A stretch of DNA of 64,000 nucleotides, taken from Mariannaea sp. PMI_226 (taxonomy: Eukaryota > Ascomycota > Sordariomycetes > Hypocreales > Nectriaceae). The stretch is taken from NCBI GenBank assembly GCA_024336345.1, contig JANFOG010000001.1, positions 1,488,001 to 1,552,000 on the forward strand. The letters run 5' to 3'. Below, one piece after another: positions 26,318 to 38,389 of the stretch (positions within the stretch are counted from its first letter, which is position 1; each line of letters begins with the position of its first letter). The notes under the pieces were generated by a model. That model saw only the letters and a list, made by a program, of their open reading frames with translations. It did not search any database and was not told the origin of the DNA. The translations under genes and the position numbers were made by a program.

Positions 26318-26947
26318 TTAATCATCCTCATCATGGATGACAAGTCCTAGTGATTCGGCGGATGCGGTAGGAGTGTCATCGGCCTTTTTGTTCTCGCTGT
26401 TTTGCGCAGCCGAATCTTTTTCTTTTGAGTCGTCTTCAGTGCCGTTCGCGGCTTGCGCCTCTGCTAACGGGGATGTGGTTGATGGTTTTGTTCCTCCGTT
26501 AGGAGAAGGTCCTTTGCCTTTTTTCGCCTTGCGGGCCTTCATCTTCTCGCGCTTCTCTCTGTTCTTCCGCGTGCGCTCCTCATCCTTGCGATCGCGATCA
26601 GCCTTGTTTTTGTCGAACTCCTCCCGGTCCTGCTCGGTTTTTACCGCAACATCCATTTCGCGTAGCCGCTCATATTCGCGACGCCGGCTGGCCTTGTACA
26701 CATGGAACTCTCCGGAGCCTGCACCGGCCGAGGAACCTTGGACGTTGGAAACAATCTCCGGGGGTGGTCTGCGCGTCGAAGAGGGCGCGTTCCCGTCTGG
26801 GACGTGAATGCGCTGATCGGGTTTCGCGAAGAGGGCGTCGACGGAGGCGGCTTGGGCAGAGACGGGAGTGAGGGCGCGGCGCTTGGTGGGACGGTGGGAG
26901 CGGGGATCTGCGGAGGTGGGGATAGATTCAGGGCCTGGGGCTGACAT
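26318..26947 (-). CDS. PRKRIP1-like (DUF1168) splicing-associated protein
   Basis: A 209-residue intronless protein. After a disordered Pro/Ser-rich N-terminus comes the diagnostic segment GEFHVYKASRRREYERLREMD (broken after HVYK; residues about 93-115). This matches the EFHVYRHLRRxEY core of the PRKR-interacting protein 1 family. A long charged helix follows, rich in Glu, Arg, Lys and Asp (about 115-165), ending in KARKAKKGKG. In animals PRKRIP1 binds double-stranded RNA and PKR and sits as a long helix in the catalytic spliceosome; fungi lack PKR, so a splicing role is the sensible inference. The C-terminus is an acidic disordered tail ending in HDEDD. The ATG at 26947 (MSAPGPES) was chosen; upstream in-frame extension has only non-ATG starts. 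Confidence 0.85.
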   Translation of the reverse strand: MSAPGPESIPTSADPRSHRPTKRRALTPVSAQAASVDALFAKPDQRIHVPDGNAPSSTRRPPPEIVSNVQGSSAGAGSGEFHVYKASRRREYERLREMDVAVKTEQDREEFDKNKADRDRKDEERTRKNREKREKMKARKAKKGKGPSPNGGTKPSTTSPLAEAQAANGTEDDSKEKDSAAQNSENKKADDTPTASAESLGLVIHDEDD

Positions 26948-29023
26948 GTTTTGTGAGTTGTGAAGCGAAGGAAGCAAGGACAAGGAAGGGGATTAGGAAG
27001 TGAAGGGGGGGAGGAGGGGGGGATTTGTTGGGTGAGGATGGGCCGAGATTGGTGCGTGAGGGAGCGAGCGAGCGAGCGGCAAAGGAGGTGAGGTTCAAAG
27101 CCGGAGACGGAAAGGCGGCCGGGCCGGGCGACGGAGGGCGCGCGTGATGGATGCAAGTGCTGGGCGACTCAGCAGACAGCTGGAGGTGTGTCAGGGCCAA
27201 GAAGGCGGGGATTGAAGAGCGACGTTGAGCACACGAGGATGGTATGGTGGTGGTGAGAGTGAGATTGGCATGTGAAGAGGAGCCGCGCTGGGAGTGGTCA
27301 AGTTTTTAAGCGCGCGGTAATCAACCACACACACACACACACTCGCTCTCTCACCATGGGAGCTGAGGTCTCCCAGCACCAACAAGGGTTGAAGTATGTC
27401 AGATACATCCTCCATGCATGATGATTCGCTATTTTGTCTTTTCTTGTTCAAATATTTCCTTCCCAAAGAAGATAAAAAACAAAGTACAGTTTAGTAGCTG
27501 AACAACCTTCAACACCGCGAAGGTGCAGTAAAGTGTTGGCAGCCTGCATGGCTAATCAATTAGTCACCAGGTGACAGTCTGGCACACCTGGATTGTGCTC
27601 GAAACAGCCATGGACCCTTGCCTCTCCAGCCAAGGATCGTCCGAAAAAGAAGAAAGAAAAGAAAAGAAAAAGTAAAAAAAAAAGACCATGACAAGGGACA
27701 AACGAGCTGATCATTCTAAGTAAGCATGCTATCCTTCGTACGGATATGCTTGTCCAAGGAGAGAAGTTCATGCTACCGGGCACAGAGAGACGCACACGCG
27801 TGCAAGAGCCAACAGACGATGGGAGCGTCACAATCATGCGATTATCGGTCCCCTCCATCATGGCAGGCGACGATGGACTTCCATCTCCGAGATATCGACA
27901 GCTGGTGCATCTGGTCATCGCCTAGATCGCCAGATGTGAAGTTCTTTGTTTATCAAGGGTTGAAGTGGTATAGAAACACACTCACGCACGCACACGCACA
28001 CACATAAAACGAGAAAAAACGACCCAGGGATGCAAAACAATAGTCAACATGATGTAATTATCATGGCATCAATATTTTCTTCCTCCATGTGGTTGGTCCC
28101 ATGACCTATATGTACCCATATCGATGCGGTATCGATACCACACTGCCCCCAACTGGGTTCCCAGGGGGGGCTCCTTGCTTGACATGGGATGCACGCAACA
28201 ACAACACCGTAAGATTCAAGAAAAGAAGAAAAAGATACGGTGTGCGGATTTCCAGAAAAGAAGTGAATTTGCATTGTCAAGCACACTAATTGATTCAACA
28301 AGTCCAAGAGTGAAGCGTCTTTTAAATAAACCATCATCATCCGTTGATTGGCCGAGGTCGGCTGCCACTATTGCTACGCACTGCTACGTACGTACTATCG
28401 CTGTCACACAGGCTGACAAGCCCGGAGACAAGGGGAGTGCGAAAGTGACCCGTTTCGGACACATGGGTGACAATTGCAGCCGGGTCGGTATAATTTACAC
28501 GGGGGAAACAGGGGCGGCCTGTCGCCAAAAGAACCAATCAGAAGCTAGTCAATGGCCAAACAGCGACGTCGGGATGACCAACCTTGCCAAATGGAACTTA
28601 ACTTGACCTGGAACCAGGTTCCTTCTCGGAAGCCTCCGTCCATCTGTAATCCGTCCCCCGTGCATTGCCTCCGAAGCACTTATTAATAAGACGACATCGC
28701 TGCGCTTCTCTTCGGCATTACACCTCAAAACACATTTGTCAACCTCTTCTCAATCGAAATATCACTCCTTCTGCTGCTAGATATTGCCTCCGTCCAGCTT
28801 CAAGTGTCACCCCGCCATCTTCACTCGGACCCCTCACACGCATCCCAACCCAACCCAACCAAAGTGCATTTTTCATCCTATCCCGCCTACTCTTTGCCTC
28901 CGACTTCCCACGGCCTTGAATAGATTGATTCGATCTCTTGCCTCCATTTTGTCTTCCTCTCGGTGCTGGTCATTTCACTCTAAATATCCAACCTCAATCA
29001 ACCACAGGAGCGTCGGCACAATC
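26948..29023. other. Shared upstream region of two divergent genes
   Basis: About 2.1 kb lies between two head-to-head genes. It includes G-rich DNA just upstream of the PRKRIP1-type gene, a CA microsatellite near 27325-27345, mixed CA/CG repeats near 27975-28005, and an A-rich run near 27655-27680. The last 350 bases before 29024 are C/T-rich with no obvious ATG and are probably the leader of the phosphatase-like gene. No gene is supported inside. Confidence 0.5.
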
Positions 29024-30624
29024 ATGACAAAACCAAGACTGATCATCTTGGTCCGTCACGGTCAATCTGAAGGGAATAGTATGTCTGCCTACATTCTCTC
29101 TCCCCCCTTCTCCTTTTCCGTCCTCCGTTTGCATCAAACTAACTTAAAATCTTCTGCAGAGAACCGCGACATTCACCAGACGATTCCCGATCACCGCGTG
29201 AAACTCACTCCAGAAGGGTGGAATCAAGCCCACGATGCCGGCCGTCGGCTTCGAGAGCTCCTCCGACCCGATGACACCCTTCATTTCTTCACCTCCCCCT
29301 ACCGAAGAACGCGCGAAACCACGGAGGGCATTCTCTCCACGCTAACATCTGACGACCCCGATCCTTCTCCTTTTCGTCGCTCCAACATCAAAGTCTACGA
29401 GGAGCCTCGTCTCCGTGAGCAAGATTTCGGAAACTTCCAGCCATGCAGCGCTGAGATGGAACGCATGTGGCAGGAACGTGCTGATTACGGTCATTTCTTC
29501 TACCGAATTCCCAACGGTGAGAGCGCCGCCGACGCATACGACCGCGTGAGCGGATTCAATGAGAGCTTGTGGCGCCAGTTTGGTGAGGACGACTTTGCCA
29601 GCGTCTGTGTATTAGGTATGTTCGCCCACATTCGTGCACTACTAGCCCAATAAACCTGGCTTGTCGACTAACATTTTCTCAACCAGTTACTCACGGACTC
29701 ATGTCCCGTGTTTTCCTCATGAAATGGTATCATTTCACTGTCGAATACTTTGAGGACCTCCGCAACATCAACCATTGCGAGTTTCTTATCATGCGCAAGC
29801 GGGACAACGGCAAGTATATTCTTGAGAACAACTTGCGTACCTGGTCTGAACTCCGCCGTGAGCGTTCTGCCAAGGAAATCCATAAGGATAAAGACAAGGA
29901 AGAAAAAGAGCGAGAGAAGGATAGCCAAAGCCTTCAGCGCACCAAGACCTTTGTAGTCACCCGTCGCTGGGGTGGCTGCCCAAACGGCTGTAACCATAGC
30001 AGCCATTACGTCAAGCGCGAAGATCTCGAGATTTTGCGCCAAGAAGATTCCAATACCGCAATTGCGGGTGACCCCTCGGCTACACATGTCAATGGCAAGA
30101 GATTGAGGCAGAATCTGCCTACCAATGGAGGGGCCAAAGATGGAAGCGATGCTGGTGCCTTGGCTGAAGATGACGAAGAGCATGAGAACACCCTAGAAAT
30201 CAACACGACGCGCCTTGATAAAGGAGATGCAATTTTTTCGTCAGCTGAGGATGCGAAGGATGAAATTACCCCATACATGCATAAGGGCCGCGATGGAGGC
30301 GGCACCTATTCCGGACATACATCCATCGCCGATAGTGACTCAGAGGATGAGAAGCTTAGCCTCCATCGAGTCGCCTCCCTGAATGCCCATCTAAAGAGCA
30401 TAAAGGACTCTGCCACACCTGCCACCACAAATGGGACCAACGGGTCTACCTCAAATGGACACCCAGATAAACTGACATATGCTGACGAGAACGGTACAAG
30501 TGAGCACCGCCGCTCAAACCGTTTGGGCGACGCTTCCCCAGATTCGTCTATCGGTTCGCCAGAACTTGAAGACCTTGATGAAGCTGAAAAGGAGGATCGA
30601 AGCATTGAGGGCAGCGTCTACTAG
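29024..30624 (+). CDS. Histidine-phosphatase superfamily protein (PGAM fold), Det1-like
   Basis: Exons 29024-29078, 29160-29615 and 29687-30624 give 482 residues. The N-terminal domain carries the superfamily hallmark LVRHGQSEGN, with catalytic His12. It continues with LTPEGWNQAHDAGRRL, the SPYRRTRET arginine motif (near Arg67), the NGESAADAYDRV acid motif, and the second histidine in VTHGLMSR (His173). It therefore retains the full catalytic set. The layout matches the fungal branch related to yeast Det1, an acid phosphatase involved in sterol transport, rather than glycolytic phosphoglycerate mutase. After the catalytic domain there is a Lys/Glu helix, a conserved-looking segment GGCPNGCNHSSHYVKRED, and a disordered acidic tail of about 200 residues. 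Introns are 81 and 71 nt with CTAAC branch points. It converges on the histidine kinase gene. Confidence 0.88.
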
Positions 30625-32092
30625 GTTTCTGGTCATGATACCCCTTTTCTTTTTTCTGGTTTTTTTTTCCTTTCCCTGTTTTTGTATCTTTTGACGAATA
30701 ATGGCTATCACGTTGAGATATGCTGATGATGACACCCATGAGCGCTTGCTTTTTGTTTCTTATGGTTATGGGAGGGGAAAAGTTAACAAATTGTTTCAAA
30801 GGGCAATGCAGTTGTTATGCGCCCGGCATTTTCTAGCCGTTGTTTGTTCGATCGTACGGTAGAATACGGAGCGTGGAGTGGAATAAATAAATAAATCCCA
30901 AAATTCATTTGCACTAAGCCTCTTGCATATATTACATTGACAGAAACCTCTCTCCTTACATCGATATATGCTGATGCTCTAGTAACTGCATTGTTTGCTG
31001 TAAAGGAGATGCTAGAATACCTGCGTGCTAGTCTACAAGACGAAATATAATCCACGTCCCATGGCATCCTAGAGAGTGTAAAAGGCATCATGTTTTACAG
31101 CATTGAGAATATCATTCTTCCCAAGTTTGTCAGCCCGTCAACAACAAAGCTGTAGAGGTACAATAAAGATAGCAACAATCCCGTATACGTACGGCGTGCT
31201 TAGATATCTCTCTATACTATACTGGTTGGAAACTTTTTGACTTTTTGGGTCCCCATCATATATGTCTTGAGTTGTTACCAAGAAAGGCTCAATGCCAGGA
31301 AACATGTCACGTCGTTTTCACCGGAGCCAATACGCAAATGCTTAACCAAATGACCCTTTGATCTATTTCTCTTGATGCAATTCACCTAACAAGGTATTTC
31401 CGTTGCGCTCATCCGCAACGTCTTATTTGGGACCAATCAATCAAACCCGCCAATCATTTGAATACCATAAAACAAGCTCCCAGTTTTCTGGATGATGGGA
31501 GTTTGATAAGACACCCTAGTTCCCTAACCATTTCACGCCAACCATTGATATGAAAGAAGAAAAAAAAAAGAGGGAAGGCAAAAACATTTCTCCCTCCCAT
31601 GGCCTGATAACTATGTCTTTCGCCCGTAATGTTGAAAGGACCGCTCCAAGCAAAACTCCTGACAAACACTTTGCCTGATCGTCCTCCGTCTCGGGCCGTG
31701 GTCTCCAAATATCAAAATATCAAAATCAAACAAGACGAGAAGAGAAGAAAATGCCCACCCCCTAAAAATAAAATAAACAACACCCGGAAGGGGGAAGAAA
31801 AAATACAAGGTCAATATGAAACAAACATGACGTAAAATCGTATTCATGCATCCGGAGAAACTTCCCACGAACCGCTGGGAAAAGAAAGACCCTTTCCTCC
31901 TTATCCGATTGCCATATTCTCCCTGATTTGCAGAAAGGGTATCAAAACAGATGACCAAACACTCGGTAGGGAGACAATGAGAAAGTAGACCCAAAAGTGG
32001 AAGGGTGAGGTGGAATAGAGAGGAACAGAATTGAGGCGGAAAAAAACGAAAGCATATATATGGTCCTGTATTCGCCGAGCTTTGTTCATTGC
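30625..32092. other. Intergenic region between convergent genes
   Basis: About 1.5 kb lies between two tail-to-tail genes. It is somewhat AT-rich with A- and T-runs (near 30661, 31559) and carries no credible coding frame. It must include both 3' UTRs. Confidence 0.55.
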
Positions 32093-35000
32093 TCAAAAGA
32101 ACTTGGACATGGCTCTGCTTAGATCGATAAAATCAACTGGTTTGGTCACATAGTCGCTGAATCCTGCAGCAAGGCACTTATCCTGCACGTCTGACATGAC
32201 GTTGGCGGACAGAGCAATGATGGGCATGTTAGTAAACCGGGCAGCCTGTTCCCACTGTCGGATTTCACGGCAAGCTTGGTAGCCGTCCTTCCGAGGCATA
32301 TGGAGATCGCACTAGCAGAATGTGTTAGATGGATGATGCTGTCAACGAGTGCCACAGCCTGAGAGCCAGGGCGAAAGCAATGCAAAGATGCTTACCAGTA
32401 TGAGGGAGTAATATTTGTGAGGCTGAGTGAGAACCATGTTGGTACACTCAGCTCCATCAACTGCAATCTCGACATCAACCCCGATCTTCTTGAGATACTT
32501 CTTTAGCACCTTCTGATTGACGGGGTTGTCCTCCACCAGAAGCACCCTGTATCCCTTGTGTCCCATTCGTCGTTCAATCTCCAGGTAGCTAAGCTTTTGA
32601 TTTTCTACCATCTGTTGCGCCGTGGAACGGTTCCGGTCAATGCTGAGATCTCGCATCTTGTTGGGATCAAAGATGACAGCAAAGCGTGAGGGTTTGACAG
32701 GTTTATAAATGAACGTCGCTAGCTCTTCGGAAAGCCATCGCGGGTGCTGGGTGTCGGCCGCCAACTTCATGATTGACTGCCGCTGTACTGAATCTGACAA
32801 AACCAGGATGGTGGTCTGCTTAATAGACTGTGACTTGAGAATTTCGTCCACTAGCGAAATGATGGCCTCGGCCGAAGACAGATTAATGACAATGTGTGTA
32901 AACTTGATGGCGTCTTCGCCCCCAATCAATGTTTGCGCCTCCTCAGCTGTGGCCAGGGCAGTAATTTGATGGGGAACGTCCTTGGGCAAGGTCATTTCGA
33001 TGTGCGCTGTTGTAGCCTCACGACTGTGGAGTTGGGGACAGACAATGAGGATCGAATACATCGGCGGTCGGAAATCATCTGAAGAAGCCTGACTTGTTGC
33101 CCCAGCCGCTACGCTCGAAGTGCTGGGGGAACTGCGGCCGGACGGCATCTCCAGCTTCATCTGGGACAGGTCTTGGCCACTGGCCTTGGCCGCCTCGCTG
33201 AACCGAGCTAACCCTGTGTTCACTGAGGTTGTAGAAGACCGATCTGTATTTTGTGATCGGTTCGAGTACACGGATGGGTCTGAGCTCCCCGTCGACGCCA
33301 CCTCTGGGGAGATGAGCTGGGGTTGAGCGTCAACGTTGGCATTTTCCATAACAGAAGGTGGTGGTTGTTGAGGAGGAGGTAGGGGGTGTATGCTGCCAGG
33401 CAGATTCTCATTGACACTCTCTGGCCTTGGTGTAAATATGGAGGTGGGTTGCGGACTGTCTAGTAAGTTAGGGTGGTCCTCTGTTGTGGGCAGCGAGAAT
33501 TTGGCCGTGAACGTGAATGTTGACCCTTTCCCAGGGACGGCCTTCCCTTCCATACTGCCTCCGTGAAGCTCGGCAAGCTGTCTCGAGATGACAAGACCGA
33601 GACCACTGCCGCCATGCTGGCGGGTGCTGCTGCCATCAATTTGGCTAAAGGGTTTGAACATGAGTTCAGCTTCTTCCCTGGAGAAGCCACGGCCTGTGTC
33701 GATGATTGCAAATTCAAGCATGATCTCGTTTTCGTCAACATTGTCTCCGTGCTCAGTGTATACTCTGCATCGGCTGAAAACTTCGCCCTCTGACGTGAAT
33801 TTGATGGCATTTCCGATGACGTTGAGCAGCACTTGGCGAATCCGAACCTTGTCGCCCTTGACCCATGCTGGAACATCGGCGTCCACGAGGTAGTTCAATT
33901 CTAGTCGCTTTGCAATAGCCATGGTCGAAACAAGCTCATTCACGTCCTCAATCAGTGATCGCGTGTGGAACCACTCATATTTCAGCTTCATCATCCCCGC
34001 ATCGACCTTGGACAAGTCTAGGATATCGTTGATTATCATGATCAAGCTGTTCGCACTCGTTTGGATCGTGTTTGTGTAATCGAGCTGCTCTTCATTTAGA
34101 ACAGTGTCTTGAAGGAAAGTGACCATGCCGGAAATTCCAATGAGAGGTGTTCGAATCTCGTGAGACATGTTGCTGAGAAATCGTCCCTTCGTCTCCATTG
34201 CTTCCTTGAGTTTGGTCTCTAGGAGCTTAAGATCGTTGATGTCTGTCGCCGAGCCGAAATAGGAACTAGCACCACGCCCGAAGTCGATGGTGTCTATCTC
34301 AACACAGCGAATGAGATGCCATCTGTACTCCCCAGACTTCGAGAGTAGCCGGACCTCGGTGGTGTAGGAGACTCTGCCATTGCCGTCTGTGCCAACTTTG
34401 ACAATTCCCTTGCGCGCCAGTTGTGTCAGATCAGCTGGCCACCCTGAGGAAGAGCTGCTGCTATTCGAACTATTGTGACGAGAGAGTGGCTGGTTGACCG
34501 AACGCGAAGTCAGCTCTGGGGCTGCTGCATCACCGTGGTTCCGGAATGCATTGGTCAAGGTTACCTCAGAAGACATTGACTCTCTATGATTTCGGCTTTC
34601 GCTCTCACGCTTTCCTCTGGGCGTAGACGGCTGTGTGCTGGGAATCCTACACTTGGCGAGATCATCGGGGTGCACGAAATCCATGAATCCAAGACCAAGA
34701 GAATCTGAAAAGCTCTGCCCCGTGTATGACAACCACTGCTCGTTGGCGAAAGTGATGCCTTCGTCCTCAGTGGCTGTAAAGATGATCTGTGGTATCAAGT
34801 TTGCGAGTAGGCGATGCTTCGCTTCGGAGGCTTCGATTTCTTCTTGCCGTGCAGCTTTCAACTCTGCGATGTGTTGATCGTGAATATCCATGTACGAACC
34901 CAGGAACTGCATGATGACCCCCCTCTTGTCCTTTGACGCAACCGCTCTTGCATAAAACCAGCGATATGCACCATCAAAGCGTTTGATTCGTACAGTTCGT

Positions 35001-38000
35001 GAAAATTGCTCTCCAGTTCGAACGGAATGGCTCCACGCCTTCAGGTACTCATCTCTATCGTCGGAGTGAAGGCTTCCCCAAGGGTCCGCTTCCAAGTCGT
35101 TGGCGGTCTGACCTCGGTACGACAGATAGCGGCTATTCACCCACACTATCTCGCCTGTCTGCGGTAGAGCGACGAAAACGTGGGCAGGGAGAGAATCAAG
35201 AATAAGGCCCTTCAGGCGATCGGATGGTGGGGGCAAATCGCCCGCCGTTGCTGTAATGGAACCAGCTCGAGTTTGCTGAGAGACTGCCGGCGGCCTTGTC
35301 GCCAGGGTAGAGCTTGGTGGTAAAGACTGGAAAGTAGAGGCGAAGTCTGCGCCATACGAATGTAGCATCGTGTGTCCGGAGCGGGAATTGACCCGTTCGG
35401 CCTTTTGAGAGTTAGCCCAATCTACGGCATTCTCGTCCATATCGAAAACCCCTGGTGCATTGATACTGACTTCCTCGACATCTGGCGGTTGAATAGCACC
35501 GCTCGATTGATCTCCGGCAGTACGAGTAACCTTATCCCCATCTCCAACAGCCCCCTCCTCCTGCAATGATGTCGTGCTGAACAACCGCGAGTTTCTTTTT
35601 TCAGTCTGACTCTCCTTTGATCCCCTCCTCACGCGGGTGACGCAGGGCCCAATGGAGCCTTGCCGAGTAGGCGTTGTCCTCTGCCTTGTACTAAAATATC
35701 CTTCTCCTTGTGAGGACGCGGCCGGGCTTGCAGAGGGTGGCTGTCGTTTTTCTATTATAGAATTCATTGATGCTTGCTCCCATCCAGGCGTGCCAAGCGG
35801 CGAGCCAGTCGCGCTCTTCGAGACAGCCGAATAGTCGCTCGGGCTAGTCATGCTTCCCCCCATAGATTGGTGCGGAATGATATCATCAGCTGACAAAAAT
35901 GGAACGCTGTCCAGTTGGCGGCCATCGGGTGCGATGGCACCAAATCCTGCCGTCGGCGGTCGCTTTCGTTGTAAACCTGCTAGTTCAGTTTCCAGGTTGG
36001 TGTAATATCGCGCAAGGGAGAAGCTAGTGGCCATGTGTGGTGCTAGGTGGTCGAGTGAGTGTCGAAGATTGGTAGGATATGGTATGATTGGACTCAAGAT
36101 AGACAGAATAGCAATGGGAGCTGCTTTTGCCTTCTTAAAACTATCTGGAGAGCGTCGGTCTCCTTCCTCGTTGCTCACGCCTTCAGCTTTATTTCGGCGG
36201 TTTGATCTCTGTTCCATGGCCGAGTTATCGAGCTTGAAAGCATGGTTTGGTTTTGACAGGAGAACATGAGATAGTGGAATATGAAGAACCGTCCATGAAT
36301 TGTCCACTCCGATTGCCGGAGGAGGGATTCCACTGTAATCGGCCGTTCCACTTCCTGGATTGAAAGAATCTTCATCAACAGTAGCGTCCGTGAAGAATGG
36401 GTTCTCTTTGGGGTCTGCACGAACGGCAGGCGAGGGAGCAGGTGATTGCGACCAGGGAGAAGGCGGTGCTTGTTCAAATTCTTCATACTTTGGGGTCGGA
36501 GGCCTTGGCCTCTCATCAGCTAATCGACTCTCGAGCCGCGAAGGAACTGGCCTTGGTCTTTCACCCGAGTGATGATGGGTCTTGCTACGAGTGGGTATAC
36601 GCGACGACGAAGAAGCGGCACCGAAAATAGACGAGAGCTTGGAAAAAGATTCGGATCGTGGCCTGTGTAGTGGTTTTCCAGATGAGTCTGAGGCGCTCTC
36701 TTTTCCAGTGGATTTATGTTGCTTCAACTGATCGCCAGCCTCTTGTGACAAGTAAGGGTATGTCCTGGTCAACGCAATGGCCCTACCTCGTTCAAGCACT
36801 CGCATGACACCGCTGTGGTCAATAAGAGGATCTGCTTCATAGTCAAGGGCCTGGAGCACTGGGAGAACGCGGCCCTGGCCCACATTGTCGGCGGTGAGAG
36901 GAGCCTCCCAGCTTGGAATGTTTTCTTCTTTGGCGTCGTGCTCTTCCAAAGCGCTTTTGTTGAGTTGGGGGAAGTCTCCCGACGGAGTTCTAATATGTTG
37001 CCCTTGGGGATAGTTGCTTTGACTCCTCATTAAGTGGGCAGGGCGCCGCGATGGTGAGACTAATGGGTCTCTGTTCTTCACCTTGTTCTCCTCATAGGTT
37101 GTAAAGGAATGCCGACTCCATAGCCCAGGTCGTGTAGGACTATCAACTTTCAGGGTATCTTCTGGGGCTGTGGCGGCATCATCAGTTCGAGTTTGGTCGT
37201 TAGTAAGATTCATGCTACTGTTTCCGTCCTTCGCCATGTACCCAAGGCTGTACTCGTCCTCTTTGCGGTCATTGTAGGTAGCCTTTTGACCCCACGGGAC
37301 ATTTTCAATATCGGATGTATCGGCTGGCACAGCCAAGGTGACTCGTTCAGCCTTATAAACATCCTTCATAATTTGAACAACTGTGTTCCACCATGCTTCT
37401 AAGCCTGGCTCCGCTGTGAGCATTAGGGAGAGGTCGTACAGATTAGGGCTAGGAAACTCAGGATTGTCAGGTTGGGGCGACAAGACAGAGGAAGGTTGGA
37501 ATGTGAGTGTAGAGGCGGGGGTAGAATTGCCTGAGAGGACTCTGTCATGGGCATTCATTCCCATGGACTCAAAAGAGATGAAACTTGATTGGCGGGGTGC
37601 GCTTGTTGGAGAGAGAGTGGTGAAAGGTCTGTGTATATGTAAAGGTTGAATGCCAGCTGAAGTCATTCGTGGAAATGGGTAAGATGGAGTAGCAGCCATG
37701 GGTGCCGGGGTTATTGGGCCACGGATGGTGGCGTTGGATTCAGTGGAGGCTGTCAAGAGTGATGGCTGCGTCGGCGAGCTCGAACTTGACAATCCTTCTT
37801 CGGCAATGGGCGAAACTCGTGCCTTTTCTCCGGTGTTCGTCGTCAGAGAGCCTCTAGCAGAATGTTCCCGCCGCTCAAGATCCTTCGCTAGCTTTTCGCG
37901 ATACTCGATGAGCTGCTGTTGTGAGGCACTGAGACCCGAAGCTGGGAGGGATTCATGGCTCGGCCGGCGGGGCATTAATGGGCTCTCAGGCAAAGCAATA

Positions 38001-38389
38001 GTAGCCGGGTCGGGGTCCATGGATGTATGTTGTTGCTGAGAAACAGATGGTGAAGGGTCATCGACGGGCTGGAAGTCCATTGTCTTGCTTTCAGGTAGTG
38101 AGGAGTCCGAGACGTCGGGAGGCGAAGACGGGGGGGGGCTCAGGTGGCGAGCCATGATTGCGTCACTGTCAGGAGTTGTCGCATTCGCATCTGGAGCCGC
38201 AGTCGAATTCGAAAAGACCAGGGGCATTATGCGTCCATCTCTGTCTTTCTTCCAAGATGAACATTGAGAGGATTCGAGTAGTAATTCGTCGGGGTCCGAA
38301 TTCAACGGCAGAGTGGGGGAGTCGGGAAAACGCGTCGGGGGTGGGTTCGGACGAGCAGCGTCGTTGGGAGTTGGGACTACACCGGGCAT
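32093..38389 (-). CDS. Giant hybrid histidine kinase (GAF-like, PAS-PAS, HisKA, HATPase, receiver)
   Basis: Two exons (32396-38389 and 32093-32311; 84-nt intron with CTAAC branch point) give 2070 residues. The first ~310 residues are Ser/Pro-rich and disordered. A GAF-like fold appears split: its start near 316-363 and its end near 755-805, separated by a low-complexity insert. PAS domains lie at about 1055-1170 and 1190-1395, the second with a Ser-rich insert. The H-box is FLSNMSHEIRTPL with phospho-His1410. The ATPase has N-box VLLNVIGNAIKFT, G1 DTGRGF and G2 GGSGLGL (about 1495-1630). The receiver spans about 1943-2065 with acidic pair LVEDN, phospho-acceptor Asp2000 in CDLHMPRKDG, and Lys2055 in VTKP. 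All phosphorelay residues are intact, so it should autophosphorylate, transfer to its own receiver and then to an Hpt protein. No membrane segment is seen, so it is probably cytosolic. It may be close to Mak1-type PAS kinases, but the class is not certain. Confidence 0.93.
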
